A model generated the notes under the pieces. The model had not been told where the DNA came from. It worked only from the letters and a program-made list of their open reading frames with translations, and did not search any database. DNA of 64,000 bases from Mesorhizobium jarvisii (GTDB lineage Bacteria > Pseudomonadota > Alphaproteobacteria > Rhizobiales > Rhizobiaceae), in the NCBI RefSeq assembly GCF_003601985.1, contig NZ_QZXA01000014.1, positions 1-64,000 on the forward strand, written 5' to 3'. Of this stretch, positions 42,455-50,124 are shown in pieces. The position numbers were made by a program, and so were the translations under genes. The first letter of the stretch is position 1. Each line of letters opens with the position of its first letter.

Positions 42455-42877
42455 TCATTGGATGAGCGGTAGAATGGCCCGGATTCGGGGATCGCGCGCG
42501 TAGAGGCCGCCCCATGTCATCGCACCCAGAAGCAGGGAAATGATTTCCGGCGGCGACCCCAACTCACCAATGCGGACATGTGCGCAGATGGCACCGCCCA
42601 AAAAGCCCGTCACCAGGATCGCGCCGAGGACGGCGGTGGCCGGGATCGCGTAAAGGATGGCGCAGGCGAGTATGATCGGACCCACGACACAGGTCAGGTC
42701 CATCGCGAACCCGGTTTCCTGCAACATGCCCGCGATCTGTGCCGGCGCGAAAAGCTGAATAGTGCCGTCTGCCGCCAGAGCGACAACGACAAACGCGCTC
42801 ATTATCCGGCCGGCCCACAGGGCGCGATGCAAGGTCATGGTTTCAGGTATCTGATGCAAGTTCATGGTTTCGGACAC
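42455..42877 (-). CDS. DoxX-like membrane protein
   Basis: A 140-residue protein with four membrane segments (IMSAFVVVALAADGTIQLF, CVVGPIILACAILYA, AVLGAILVTGFLGGAI and ISLLLGAMTWGGLYA). The pattern fits the DoxX_3 family. The first codons contain a near-repeat (MNLHQIPETMTLH), so translation could start at either of two later methionines. Usually co-transcribed with NmrA-type genes, as here. Confidence 0.8.
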   Translation of the reverse strand: MSETMNLHQIPETMTLHRALWAGRIMSAFVVVALAADGTIQLFAPAQIAGMLQETGFAMDLTCVVGPIILACAILYAIPATAVLGAILVTGFLGGAICAHVRIGELGSPPEIISLLLGAMTWGGLYARDPRIRAILPLIQ

Positions 42878-42960
42878 TTGTCATTCTCCGATGGGGGGAT
42901 CCCATATTCGAAGCTTACTGTGCCTCTCAGGTGTGATAAACACCGAGAAAATGAACCAAC

Positions 42961-42980
42961 TGTTCTCTTTTTGGAGAACA
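42961..42980. promoter_or_regulatory. Inverted repeat just upstream of the LysR gene
   Basis: TGTTCTC-N6-GAGAACA is a perfect 7-base inverted repeat ending 16 bases before the LysR ATG, in the gap between divergent genes. It is a candidate binding site for that regulator. Confidence 0.4.
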
Positions 42981-42996
42981 ATGCCAAGGCACGAAA

Positions 42997-43902
42997 ATGC
43001 AGAATCTCGAACCCATCCTCATTTTCATAACGGTAGCGGAAATGGGGAGCTTCACCCGCGCGGCGGATAGCCTGGGTATCCAAAAAGGGAGGGCCTCAAC
43101 GGCGGTCCGGAAGCTGGAAGAAGATGTCGGTGTCAGGCTCCTGCACCGGACGACGCGCAGCGTGCAGTTGACGGAGGACGGACGCGCATTTCATGCCCGT
43201 GCCCGCGATCTGCTTGCCGAAGTCGATGACCTACACTCGATGTTCGCGAGCGATCGCGTGGCCCTTCGCGGACGTTTGCGGGTCGATCTCCCGACCGAGG
43301 TGGCGCGCACAACGATCATGCCGGCCTTGCCGGATTTCATGGCGACACATCCCGAGTTGGAGCTGGAGGTGTCGAGTACGGATCGGCAAGTCGATCTGGT
43401 TCAAGAGGGGTTCGACTGCGTATTGCGGCTTGGCCCCATCAGAGACGAGACGCTGATTGCCCGCCCACTGGGCCTGTTGCGCATGGTCAATGCCGCCAGT
43501 CCTGCCTATCTGGCGCGCCATGGCGTCCCTCGATCGCTGGAAGATCTCCAGCGCCAGGAACATCGGACAATTCATTTTTCAACGATGCTGGGCGCAAGAC
43601 CCCATGGATGGGAATATCCGGACGGCGACAGCTACGCGACGCTTCAACTACCAGGTGCACTGCACGTCAACAGCGCTCAGACCTACGAAGCCGCTGCCCT
43701 CGCCGGCCTTGGCCTGATTCAGGCGCCACTCTTGGGGATTGGCCGATACTTGGAGAGTGGGGCGCTTGTGGAGATCATACCCGATTTTCGTCGCCGGCCG
43801 CTCGCCGTGTCGCTCGTCGTGGCACATCGCGGCAACCTGTCGCGCCGGGTCCGCGCATTCATGAAATGGATCGAGGATGTGCTGACGCCGTATATGGAAT
43901 AG
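42997..43902 (+). CDS. LysR-family regulator of the NmrA/DoxX genes
   Basis: A 301-residue LTTR. The winged HTH is FITVAEMGSFTRAADSLGIQ followed by ASTAVRKLEEDVGVRLLHRT. The effector domain has LRGRLRVDLPTEVARTTIMP and EGFDCVLRLGPIRDETLIAR, as in the CrgA/DsdC-like LTTR subgroup. Divergent from the DoxX-like gene, so it probably regulates that pair. Confidence 0.9.
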   Translation: MQNLEPILIFITVAEMGSFTRAADSLGIQKGRASTAVRKLEEDVGVRLLHRTTRSVQLTEDGRAFHARARDLLAEVDDLHSMFASDRVALRGRLRVDLPTEVARTTIMPALPDFMATHPELELEVSSTDRQVDLVQEGFDCVLRLGPIRDETLIARPLGLLRMVNAASPAYLARHGVPRSLEDLQRQEHRTIHFSTMLGARPHGWEYPDGDSYATLQLPGALHVNSAQTYEAAALAGLGLIQAPLLGIGRYLESGALVEIIPDFRRRPLAVSLVVAHRGNLSRRVRAFMKWIEDVLTPYME

Positions 43903-44121
43903 CCTGACGAACATCTTCGTCCGGCCTTCGAATCCCGCTGTTCACAACCTTATCAAGGGTCGCACGTCGAGCAATCGGAACGAATGGCCGCTTTCGGGAC
44001 GGCTCACTTTGCCCAGGAATGTCCGGCATTGGGCGCAAAGCCGCCATTCTTTTCAGGATTGAGAGTAGGCGTCGGCTTGGAGACAGCGCAAGTCAGTGGA
44101 CAACGAGACCGGCGGCACTCG

Positions 44122-44878
44122 TCAGAGTTGACGCCGCCGCGCGCGCAACAATTGGCGGTAGTCGCGCTCGACCATCTTCAGTCCGTCGCGCACGAGGCGA
44201 TGCGTCTGGTAGCGAAAAGGCGAGTCCTGCCAGTCGGCGGCGCTAACCAGCCGCCGACCGAACAAGGCGGTCGCGACTTCAAAATGGGATGCCTGCTGTT
44301 CGCGGCCATCCAGGCATCGCAGCATGAGGCCAAGGCGTCGGCGCTGGGCCGCAGTCAATCGAGCGTCGGGAACGTGCTGCCTATGGATCGAGCGGATGAA
44401 CCGCTCGATCGCCTGGAGCCGGTCGTGCGCCATGTCGTCGAGCGGGATGATGGCGGCAAGCGGTTCGCCTGGCTTCGCGTCGTCGAGAAGCGCCAGTTGC
44501 GTGCCGCCCGGCGAAGAGCGCGTGTGAAGACCGACCTCGTCATGCCGGCCCGCGGCCAGCGGGACGTCGGAAGCACTGCCTTCCTGCGCTCGCAGATCCG
44601 GCGGCATCTGGACAAGGTTCACGACCCCAGGATCGATCTGAGGCGCCCAATAGACGGTCTGCTCGACTGCGGACTGGTCAGGCCTGGCGGCGAAACTGCA
44701 AACCCCAGCGCTGGCGCAATGCGCGCATCGCCTTGGCCGAGCGGGAGGCCGCGAAGTCCTGCTGATACTGGGGATTGCGTCGCAGGAACTCCCAGGCAAT
44801 CGCATCGGCGGCGGCACCTTGGACGAACGCATATGCCTGTGGGTCACGCCACTGCGATGTATCCGTCTTCATCCGCAT
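44122..44878 (-). CDS. fseA: FseA-like excision activator read through a +1 ribosomal frameshift
   Basis: Two overlapping frames encode one protein. The first (44878-44678, 66 residues, MRMKTDTSQWRDPQAYAF) is a DUF6499 domain with IAWEFLRRNPQYQQDF and ends at a TGA followed by C. The next frame (+1) is open from 44847 to 44122 and continues PDQSAVEQTVYWAPQ into a DUF2285 domain (LMLRCLDGREQQASHFEVAT, HRLVRDGLKMVERDYRQLLR). The second frame has no credible start of its own. In ICEMlSym(R7A) the same two domains are joined by programmed +1 frameshifting to make FseA, activator of rdfS. The shift site is probably GCC-TGA-C or the TTT-C four codons earlier. Confidence 0.75.
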
Positions 44879-44889
44879 CCTTCCCTTCT

Positions 44890-44931
44890 CAAGGATTTGA
44901 TAGGGGGACGTGGCTTTGAGCGAAATCCTTG
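44890..44931. promoter_or_regulatory. Inverted repeat in the fseA leader
   Basis: CAAGGATTT and AAATCCTTG form a perfect 9-base inverted repeat around 24 bases, ending 11 bases upstream of the fseA ATG. It could be an operator or an RNA structure near the ribosome site. Confidence 0.45.
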
Positions 44932-44979
44932 GATTCCGTCATTGACGAATGGACGATGAGATATCTCGGCGCCGAGCAG

Positions 44980-45618
44980 TCAGGTGACACTTCGCGATGC
45001 TTGCTGGCTTGCGCCTTGCAGTGTCTTGAATGTGTTCGTCCAGGCGCGATAGGCGTCGTCATCGCCCTGGCTCCAGGCACTGAAGGCGCGCCATGCGGCG
45101 AACGATGACGCAGGCTGCTCGAACAGCGCGCCGATCGACTGGTCGCCTGCGGGCCAGCCGGCAGGCTCGTCGCCTGTCGCTTCGTGCGTGAGGCGCCTTA
45201 GATCGGCCAAAGCAGAGCGGATATGCGGCAGCGGAAATTCGCAAAGGTCGGTGTTGTCAGTCGCCTCCCGAAGGATGACCGCAAGCTTGGCGACCACGCC
45301 CGCCAAGGATTGTGCAGGCGTCGCCACAATCTCAGCCAGCAACGCGTCGGCCTTTTCAGCGCCATCCTGCTCTTCCTTCAGAAAATCAGGCCAGTCGCGG
45401 TCGGCGCCAACCCTCTCTCCGCGCCCAATCACTTCGCCGACAGGCATGAGCGCACCGCACTCCAGGACCCCCTCCTCAGCCTGCTGCTGCCGAACGCACG
45501 AGGCCAGCATCGCAACGTGAGCGTCAATCCAGGCAAGGGATAGGAGAAGTGCTGGATCGGCCGACGGCTGGTTTTCGCCAATTGATGGGGATTGTGAAGC
45601 TGCCTTACCTCCACTCAC
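44980..45618 (-). CDS. Hypothetical protein beside fseA
   Basis: A 212-residue protein with GTG start and GGGAGG five bases before it. I do not recognise it. It is acidic and largely helical (LLLSLAWIDAHVAMLASCVR, AEKADALLAEIVATPAQSLA, DDDAYRAWTNTFKTLQGASQ), without membrane segments. It precedes fseA on the same strand with a 101-base gap, suggesting it belongs to the same ICE regulatory block. Confidence 0.55.
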   Translation of the reverse strand: MSGGKAASQSPSIGENQPSADPALLLSLAWIDAHVAMLASCVRQQQAEEGVLECGALMPVGEVIGRGERVGADRDWPDFLKEEQDGAEKADALLAEIVATPAQSLAGVVAKLAVILREATDNTDLCEFPLPHIRSALADLRRLTHEATGDEPAGWPAGDQSIGALFEQPASSFAAWRAFSAWSQGDDDAYRAWTNTFKTLQGASQQASRSVT

Positions 45619-45667
45619 CGGCGCCTCCCGTTCTCACCCGTGACGAAAGGACAATTGGTAGCTATCG

Positions 45668-45689
45668 TCAGAATCAATGAAGATTCTGA
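45668..45689. promoter_or_regulatory. Operator-like palindrome upstream of the interrupted XRE gene
   Basis: TCAGAATC-AATGAA-GATTCTGA is a perfect 8-base inverted repeat between the divergent hypothetical gene and the XRE gene. GCTATC elements flank it on both sides. Suits autoregulation by an HTH dimer. Confidence 0.45.
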
Positions 45690-45961
45690 GCTATCAACGT
45701 CGTCGCGTAGTGGGGCCGAGCGAGGCTATTTCGCCAGACCTCATCAATGACTTCCGTAGGGTGGCATACTAAAAGCGGCTTTTTTGACCTATGTCAACCA
45801 AAAAGAACGATATTGAGAGTGATGCGATCTCTGTTCAGCAGTGTCGTGCTGCACGAGCTATGCTCGGATGGAGTCAGGGGGACCTAGCCGAGGCAGCGGC
45901 TGTTTCCAGAACTACGATAGTAGACTTCGAGAGGAGTATTCGTATTCCGCACCGAAACAAT

Positions 45962-47041
45962 CTAGTGGATTGATTCCAACGCTTGGTGCCCGCGTTTGAC
46001 TGCTGCAATGATCTCATTGGGGTCTGCTTTCCAGACGAATGGCCGCGGTTCGTGATTGTGCTCGGTCATGAAGCGGTTGATTGCCGCCTGCAGGTCGACG
46101 ACGGAGTGGAAGACGCCGTGTTTCAGTCTGCGTCGTGTCAGTTTGGCGAAGAAGCCCTCGACGGCGTTGAGCCATGAACATGATGTTGGAACGAAGTGGA
46201 AGGTCCATCGCGGATGTCTAGCCAGCCAGGCGCGGACCTTCGGCTGCTTATGGGTCGCGTAGTTGTCGAGAATGACGTGGACTGCCTTATCCTTCGGCAG
46301 TTGCGCCTCAATCACGTTAAGGAACCGGATGAACTCCTGATGCCGGTGTCGCTGCATGTTGCGGCCGATCACCGAGCCGTCGAGAACATTGAGGGCAGCA
46401 AACAGGGTGGTGGTCCCGTGGCGCTTGTAATCATGGGTCATCGTGCCACCCCGCCCCTTCTTTAAAGGAAGTCCCGGCTGGGTGCGGTCGAGCGCCTGGA
46501 TCTGGCTTTTTTCATCGACGGAAAGAACAATGGCATGGGCCGGCGGCGAGACGTAGAGCCCAACGACATCGTGCAGTTTCTCGGCAAAGGCCTTGTCATT
46601 CGACAGTTTGAAGCTGCGCCAGCGGTGCGGTGCAAGACCATGCTCGTGCCATATCTTGACGACCGAAGAGGCCGCGATCCCCACCGCCTTTGCCATCGCG
46701 CGAACGGTCCAGTGTGTGGCCTCTTGCTTGGGCGTTTCCAGCGTCAGCGCGATCACCTGATCGACCAGTTCGGGATCGAGTGGCGCAATACCTGGCGGGC
46801 GGCTCTTGTCGCGCAAAAGGCCATCCACGCCTTCGGCCATAAAACGCTCCTGCCATCGCCACACGCAGGTCTTCGATTTGCCTGTAGCCTCCATAATGGC
46901 CACAGTTCCCAAGCCGTCATCGCTCATCAGAATGATCTTCGCCCGCCACGCATGCTTCTGCGGCGAACCGCGCTTTGCCACGATGGCTTCGAGCCGGATC
47001 CTGTCGGTGGCAATGACGTCAAATGTAATACCGGTGCGCAT
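45962..47041 (-). CDS. IS630-family transposase
   Basis: A 359-residue transposase starting MRTGITFDVIATDRIRLEAI. N-terminal HTH (GLGTVAIMEATGKSKTCVWR), then DDE core: D in VLSVDEKSQIQ, D in VHVILDNYATHK and E in SWLNAVEGFFAKL. All three catalytic residues are present. The last sense codon is the final CAC of the element. Its TAG stop is made from the duplicated target TA plus the neighbouring G, so the stop depends on the insertion site. Confidence 0.9.
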   Translation of the reverse strand: MRTGITFDVIATDRIRLEAIVAKRGSPQKHAWRAKIILMSDDGLGTVAIMEATGKSKTCVWRWQERFMAEGVDGLLRDKSRPPGIAPLDPELVDQVIALTLETPKQEATHWTVRAMAKAVGIAASSVVKIWHEHGLAPHRWRSFKLSNDKAFAEKLHDVVGLYVSPPAHAIVLSVDEKSQIQALDRTQPGLPLKKGRGGTMTHDYKRHGTTTLFAALNVLDGSVIGRNMQRHRHQEFIRFLNVIEAQLPKDKAVHVILDNYATHKQPKVRAWLARHPRWTFHFVPTSCSWLNAVEGFFAKLTRRRLKHGVFHSVVDLQAAINRFMTEHNHEPRPFVWKADPNEIIAAVKRGHQALESIH

Positions 47042-47110
47042 GCCCGATCGTCGCACATGCGAAGACCGATGGGAATCCAATATTGGACTCTTTTGTCTCG
47101 ATCAATCCAC
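45965..47110. mobile_element. IS630-family insertion sequence with TA target duplication
   Basis: A 1,146-base element with inverted ends GTGGATTGAT and ATCAATCCAC, flanked by duplicated TA at 45963-45964 and 47111-47112. TA duplication is the rule for IS630/Tc1 elements. One intact transposase gene on the minus strand. Insertion is within the XRE gene. Confidence 0.92.
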
Positions 47111-47250
47111 TAGCTGCGATCCGCCGTGCGTTTGAGACAGCGGGAATCGAATTCCTTGCGGAAAATGGCGGCGGCGCGGGCTTACGATTTGCGCGACGGT
47201 CTGATCAGACCTAGAGAACTCTCGCCCGGCGCGATTGCCAGGCGAGAGGA

Positions 47251-47868
47251 TCTTCATTCATTCGCCGTTGCGGCGGCTGGGGCGGGACCATATGAGGCTG
47301 TGGCCCTCGCCTTCCTCGTCGGCGAAGAGGTTGGCGTAGATCGGAGCGGTGAAGCTCGGATCGTCGAGCTTGAGCCCGAGATAGTCGCGGCCCTCGTTGG
47401 AGCGCTTGGACCAGGCGGCGCCGATTTCGGCCTTGCCGACCACCACGCGGTGGCTTGGAGCGTTCTCGCCGCTGGCCCTTGTGTCGGGGACGATGCGCAC
47501 GCCCTTGGCCTGGACGCTGAGGGTGACGATCTCGCCGGTGAACTCGTTCGCATTGGTCTTCTTGAAAGTGCCGATGGTAGCCATTTTTCAGTCTCCGTCT
47601 CTTCGTTTCCGAGCCCGCGCCATTGCGGCATAGGCGGTCGAGGCTTCAGCCGTCCTTCGGGCAGATCAGCCCGTTCGTGAGGTCGTTGGTGCGCTCTATG
47701 AAATGAAGAAGGGAGGCAATGGCGGCACCTGGCTATCAAGAATGATGAAGCGAACTGCAGGCCGAGATGTCCACCGATAACGGTTTGACGTGACTTGGAT
47801 GAAAGCTTGCTCCATCCAACCGCACAAGGCGGCGTACCGAGTATGTCTCGTTTGGGCCGCAAGAAGAC
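47251..47868. repeat. Direct repeat A, copy 2 (DUF736 gene and its upstream region)
   Basis: Same orientation as 16193-16955. It lacks the ~138 bases present in copy 1 and is free of the IS30 element. Outside the gene the copies diverge gradually, reaching no clear match near 47870. 47585-48002 contains no convincing gene. Confidence 0.8.
47258..47584 (-). CDS. DUF736 protein, copy 2
   Basis: A 108-residue protein identical to the 16200 copy except for three residues, with the same start (MATIGTFKKTNANEFTGEIV) and the same upstream ribosome site. Mobile-element backbone family of unknown function. Its presence beside fseA and the XRE gene ties this block to the transfer operon at 8-16 kb. 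Confidence 0.85.
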   Translation of the reverse strand: MATIGTFKKTNANEFTGEIVTLSVQAKGVRIVPDTRASGENAPSHRVVVGKAEIGAAWSKRSNEGRDYLGLKLDDPSFTAPIYANLFADEEGEGHSLIWSRPSRRNGE

Positions 47869-48002
47869 GGTGCGGTTCCGAGACGAACCACCCAGAAAGT
47901 TGCCGTGGAGGGGGGTCGTGCCAACAAAGGAATTCAATCCATTCGCACCGCGCTCGTTTTTAGTAGGCTGTCGCGAGGAAAGGTTGAGGATCTGGCGTGA
48001 CG

Positions 48003-48563
48003 CTAGTCAACGATCGTCTTCTCGAAAGCAAGATGACGAAGGTGGAGCAGGCGCGAGCCTGGAGCCCGCGCGTCATCTCGAAATTCGAGACACTGATCAA
48101 CAGCGCCGACGACCACTCTCAGTTTCGCGGCATGCTGTGTATCTCCAGCCGAACCGGTCCTCCCTTTTTGCAACTCGTGCAGAAAAGAGCGCGCTCCACC
48201 GAGCTGAACAGAGCTTCCTTGCCGTAGCGCCGGATCAGACCCTCGGGCTTCACCTCGGCATGATGCGAGCAAGTCGTGCACCACGCACGCAGCGTGTGCC
48301 AGCTGCGCAAGTCGCCCAGCGCGAATACTGCCGTCGATGATCGTCTGCGGCGGAACCTTCACCTCGCCCGGGGTAACGATCTTCTCCATAACGTGGCGGC
48401 TGTTGTAGTGGATCAGCAGCATGCCCGGCCGGCGCCGGATGGCGGCGTGCCAGGCAGCTTGGCTCACCACCGCGTCCGGCGTTCGACAGATGGTTTCGAG
48501 ATGCGTCTTTTCCTCCCGATCCCAAACCTCGATCCGGAAATTGTCTTCGGCAGTGTCCACCAT
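48003..48563 (-). CDS. Hypothetical small ICE-associated protein, C-terminus doubtful
   Basis: The first ~90 residues (MVDTAEDNFRIEVWDREEKT, then ETICRTPDAVVSQAAWHAAI and LIHYNSRHVMEKI) read as a real protein of a type common in rhizobial accessory regions. The rest overlaps another plausible frame (48119-48310) and looks non-coding, so the original gene may have stopped earlier or been frameshifted. Starts directly after the 48564-48773 gene. Confidence 0.45.
   Translation of the reverse strand: MVDTAEDNFRIEVWDREEKTHLETICRTPDAVVSQAAWHAAIRRRPGMLLIHYNSRHVMEKIVTPGEVKVPPQTIIDGSIRAGRLAQLAHAACVVHDLLASCRGEARGSDPALRQGSSVQLGGARSFLHELQKGRTGSAGDTQHAAKLRVVVGAVDQCLEFRDDARAPGSRLLHLRHLAFEKTIVD
48119..48310 (-). 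CDS. Small zinc-ribbon-like protein in an overlapping frame
   Basis: The frame reads RSWHTLRAWCTTCSHHAEV and later ALFCTSCKKGGPVRLEIHSM: two CxxC pairs ~30 residues apart, as in a zinc ribbon. The reading continues upstream without a good ATG; a TTG at 48310 is the only start candidate. It may be an independent overlapping gene or the real C-terminus of the previous gene before a frameshift. Confidence 0.45.
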   Translation of the reverse strand: MRSWHTLRAWCTTCSHHAEVKPEGLIRRYGKEALFSSVERALFCTSCKKGGPVRLEIHSMPRN

Positions 48564-48773
48564 CTAGGGGCGCGCCTTGTGCCAGCCGCGAGAAAAGCCA
48601 TTCGAGACCGCCGCGCGTGACAAAGCGAGTTCGCGTTCAAGTTCGGCGTTCCTAGCCAGAGCGGTCAGCAAGGCGACCACAGCGTCGCCACCGGCTGCAG
48701 CAATGGCTTGCTGCGCCGCCAACTCCAATTCAGACATAGCTTCGCCGATCGGCGCATTTTGGCGCTTTCCCAT
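48564..48773 (-). CDS. Small hypothetical protein
   Basis: A 69-residue protein (MGKRQNAPIGEAMSELELAA) with helical Ala/Glu-rich sequence and the segment ALARNAELERELALSRAAVS, short coiled-coil-like. Its stop abuts the next start, indicating an operon. Function unknown. Confidence 0.5.
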   Translation of the reverse strand: MGKRQNAPIGEAMSELELAAQQAIAAAGGDAVVALLTALARNAELERELALSRAAVSNGFSRGWHKARP

Positions 48774-48797
48774 GGCTCTTTTCCTGCTCAGATAGAT

Positions 48798-48820
48798 CAG
48801 GAATAAGGAACATATTCCTG
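48798..48820. promoter_or_regulatory. Inverted repeat in the divergent control region
   Basis: CAGGAAT-N9-ATTCCTG, a perfect 7-base inverted repeat 25 bases upstream of the leftward small gene. Candidate operator. Confidence 0.35.
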
Positions 48821-48847
48821 TCCGGTCAAGAGGCGCTTGACTATTTT

Positions 48848-48862
48848 GTTCTCATTTCGTTC
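48848..48862 (+). promoter_or_regulatory. LexA box
   Basis: GTTCTCATTTCGTTC fits the alphaproteobacterial LexA consensus GTTC-N7-GTTC exactly. It lies 59 bases before the SRAP start codon, so SOS control of that gene (now broken) is likely. Confidence 0.6.
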
Positions 48863-48920
48863 ACTGTCGGCAGGATAGCTGCACCGAAGGATCGGGAAGC
48901 CTGTCGATCGAGGATATGTC

Positions 48921-49611
48921 ATGTGCGGCCGCTACACCCGATATCTGACATGGTCGGAGATCCACCGTCTCTACCGCCTGACGGCGCCGGCGGAAATCGG
49001 GCGAAATGATGAGCCTCGCTACAACATCGCGCCGACGCAGGATGTTCCTTTCGTCACCGCTGGCGAGAACGGGAACCACCGCCTGCGGGAGGGGCGATGG
49101 TGGCTCGTACCGTTCTGGGCAAAGGAAATGCCCAAGGCGGCCATGTTCAACGCCAGGATTGAAGGCATCGATACGGCGCCGGCGTTCAGGGACGCCTTCA
49201 AGTCGAAACGATGCTTGATCCCAGCTGACGGCTTCTTTGAGTGGACGATCTCGCCGGCCGACGGCAAGAAGGACCCTTGGCACATCTACCTTCCCGGCCA
49301 CGCTCCTTTTTCGTTTGCCGGGCTTTGGGCCCACAACTCAAATCTCGACATCACGAGCTGCACAATCATCCCCAGCCGGCCGGCGAGCCGAATGAAAAAC
49401 CCACGACCGGCAGCCGGCAATCCTCGACCAGGCCTATTACGACGCATGGCTCGACCCGGGAACGCCGAAGGAATATCTGAAAGATATCCTCAGCCACGAC
49501 ATCGACGGCCAGTTGCAGTTCAACCGAGTTGGGCGCGACGTCAATTCGACCGTCATAAACAGGCAGCCGAATGATCACCCTGCCCTGGTCGGACCGATCA
49601 ATCCGCTGTGA
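48921..49611 (+). pseudogene. SOS response-associated peptidase (SRAP/YedK) broken by two frameshifts
   Basis: Starts MCGRYTRYLTWSEIHRLYRL with the essential Cys2, then YNIAPTQDVPF, PFWAKEM, FNARIEGIDTAPAFRDAF and CLIPADGFFEW carrying the catalytic Glu. After SCTII near 49370 one base is lost, and a second near 49400, so DRQPAILDQAYYDAWLD (next to the catalytic His region) and the proper end ALVGPINPL, stop 49609-49611, are out of frame. SRAP proteins crosslink to abasic sites in single-stranded DNA. The unrestored frame would make a truncated protein with a wrong tail. Confidence 0.8.
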
Positions 49612-50045
49612 GCGACGAACCCATCAAGCTTGCCGAAGGCATGACGGCGGCGCGGCAAGGTGGACGGATCGAAAATCATGTCTGCGAGTTTGACGTGTGC
49701 GGGAAGCGCGCGCCGTTCGGATTTGCAAAGCCGACAACCATCACATTGGTCTGTTTCGAACATCGCGAACACGGCGACAGCTATTTGGCGGGGGGTGAGA
49801 TGATCAGTCGACCAAGAGAAGCGAACGATTATCCAGACCGAGTCATCGACTGCCAGGAGGCGATGGAGCCCGGCTTCCAGGCCATCGTTGGTTGCATGCT
49901 GGAGGCCGGCTGGTCGCGCGGCGAAACTCTGCGGTCACTGAAGCGGCTGATCGCGGCGGACAACATGACCCAGAAGGAGAACGCCAGGACGGAAACGCAG
50001 CTTGCCATCGCTCGGGCCATGATGCGCGCCGGGAAGCCTTTATAG
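49608..50045 (+). CDS. Hypothetical protein, possibly two small genes fused
   Basis: A 145-residue frame whose GTG overlaps the SRAP stop (GTGA). The first ~60 residues (NHVCEFDVCGKRAPFGFAKP, then LVCFEHREHGDSYL) form a cysteine-containing small domain. From the ATG at 49800, which has its own GGGGTGAG site, SRPREANDYPDRVIDCQEAM reads like a separate rhizobial small protein. Both halves are unnamed. I cannot tell fusion from read-through. Confidence 0.55.
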   Translation: MSDEPIKLAEGMTAARQGGRIENHVCEFDVCGKRAPFGFAKPTTITLVCFEHREHGDSYLAGGEMISRPREANDYPDRVIDCQEAMEPGFQAIVGCMLEAGWSRGETLRSLKRLIAADNMTQKENARTETQLAIARAMMRAGKPL

Positions 50046-50124
50046 CTGAGGGATTGTAGGCACAGCACCAGCCGCAGTTACTCGAAGGCGGACCTGGGGC
50101 CCGCCTTCGACGTCCGGCCTAGGT

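Larger units (their letters stand above)
45791..47214 (+). pseudogene. XRE-family regulator interrupted by IS630
   Basis: The 5' part (45791-45964) encodes CRAARAMLGWSQGDLAEAAA and VSRTTIVDFERSIRIPHRNNL, an XRE helix-turn-helix. The frame resumes after the insertion at 47110 with AAIRRAFETAGIEFLAENGG and ends at the TAG at 47212. Rejoined at the duplicated TA the gene would encode ~91 residues of a familiar type. The insertion removes the last ~33 residues, so the regulator is probably inactive, although a 60-residue HTH fragment could still be made. Confidence 0.85.

Noticed and set aside
42455..42877. Tandem near-repeat in the first codons of the DoxX-like gene as a mobile repeat
   Set aside because: It is only one repeat unit inside a coding start, best explained by a local slip.
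44678..44878. DUF6499 frame as a stand-alone 66-residue gene
   Set aside because: The following DUF2285 frame has no start of its own, and the pair matches the known frameshifted arrangement, so one product is more likely.
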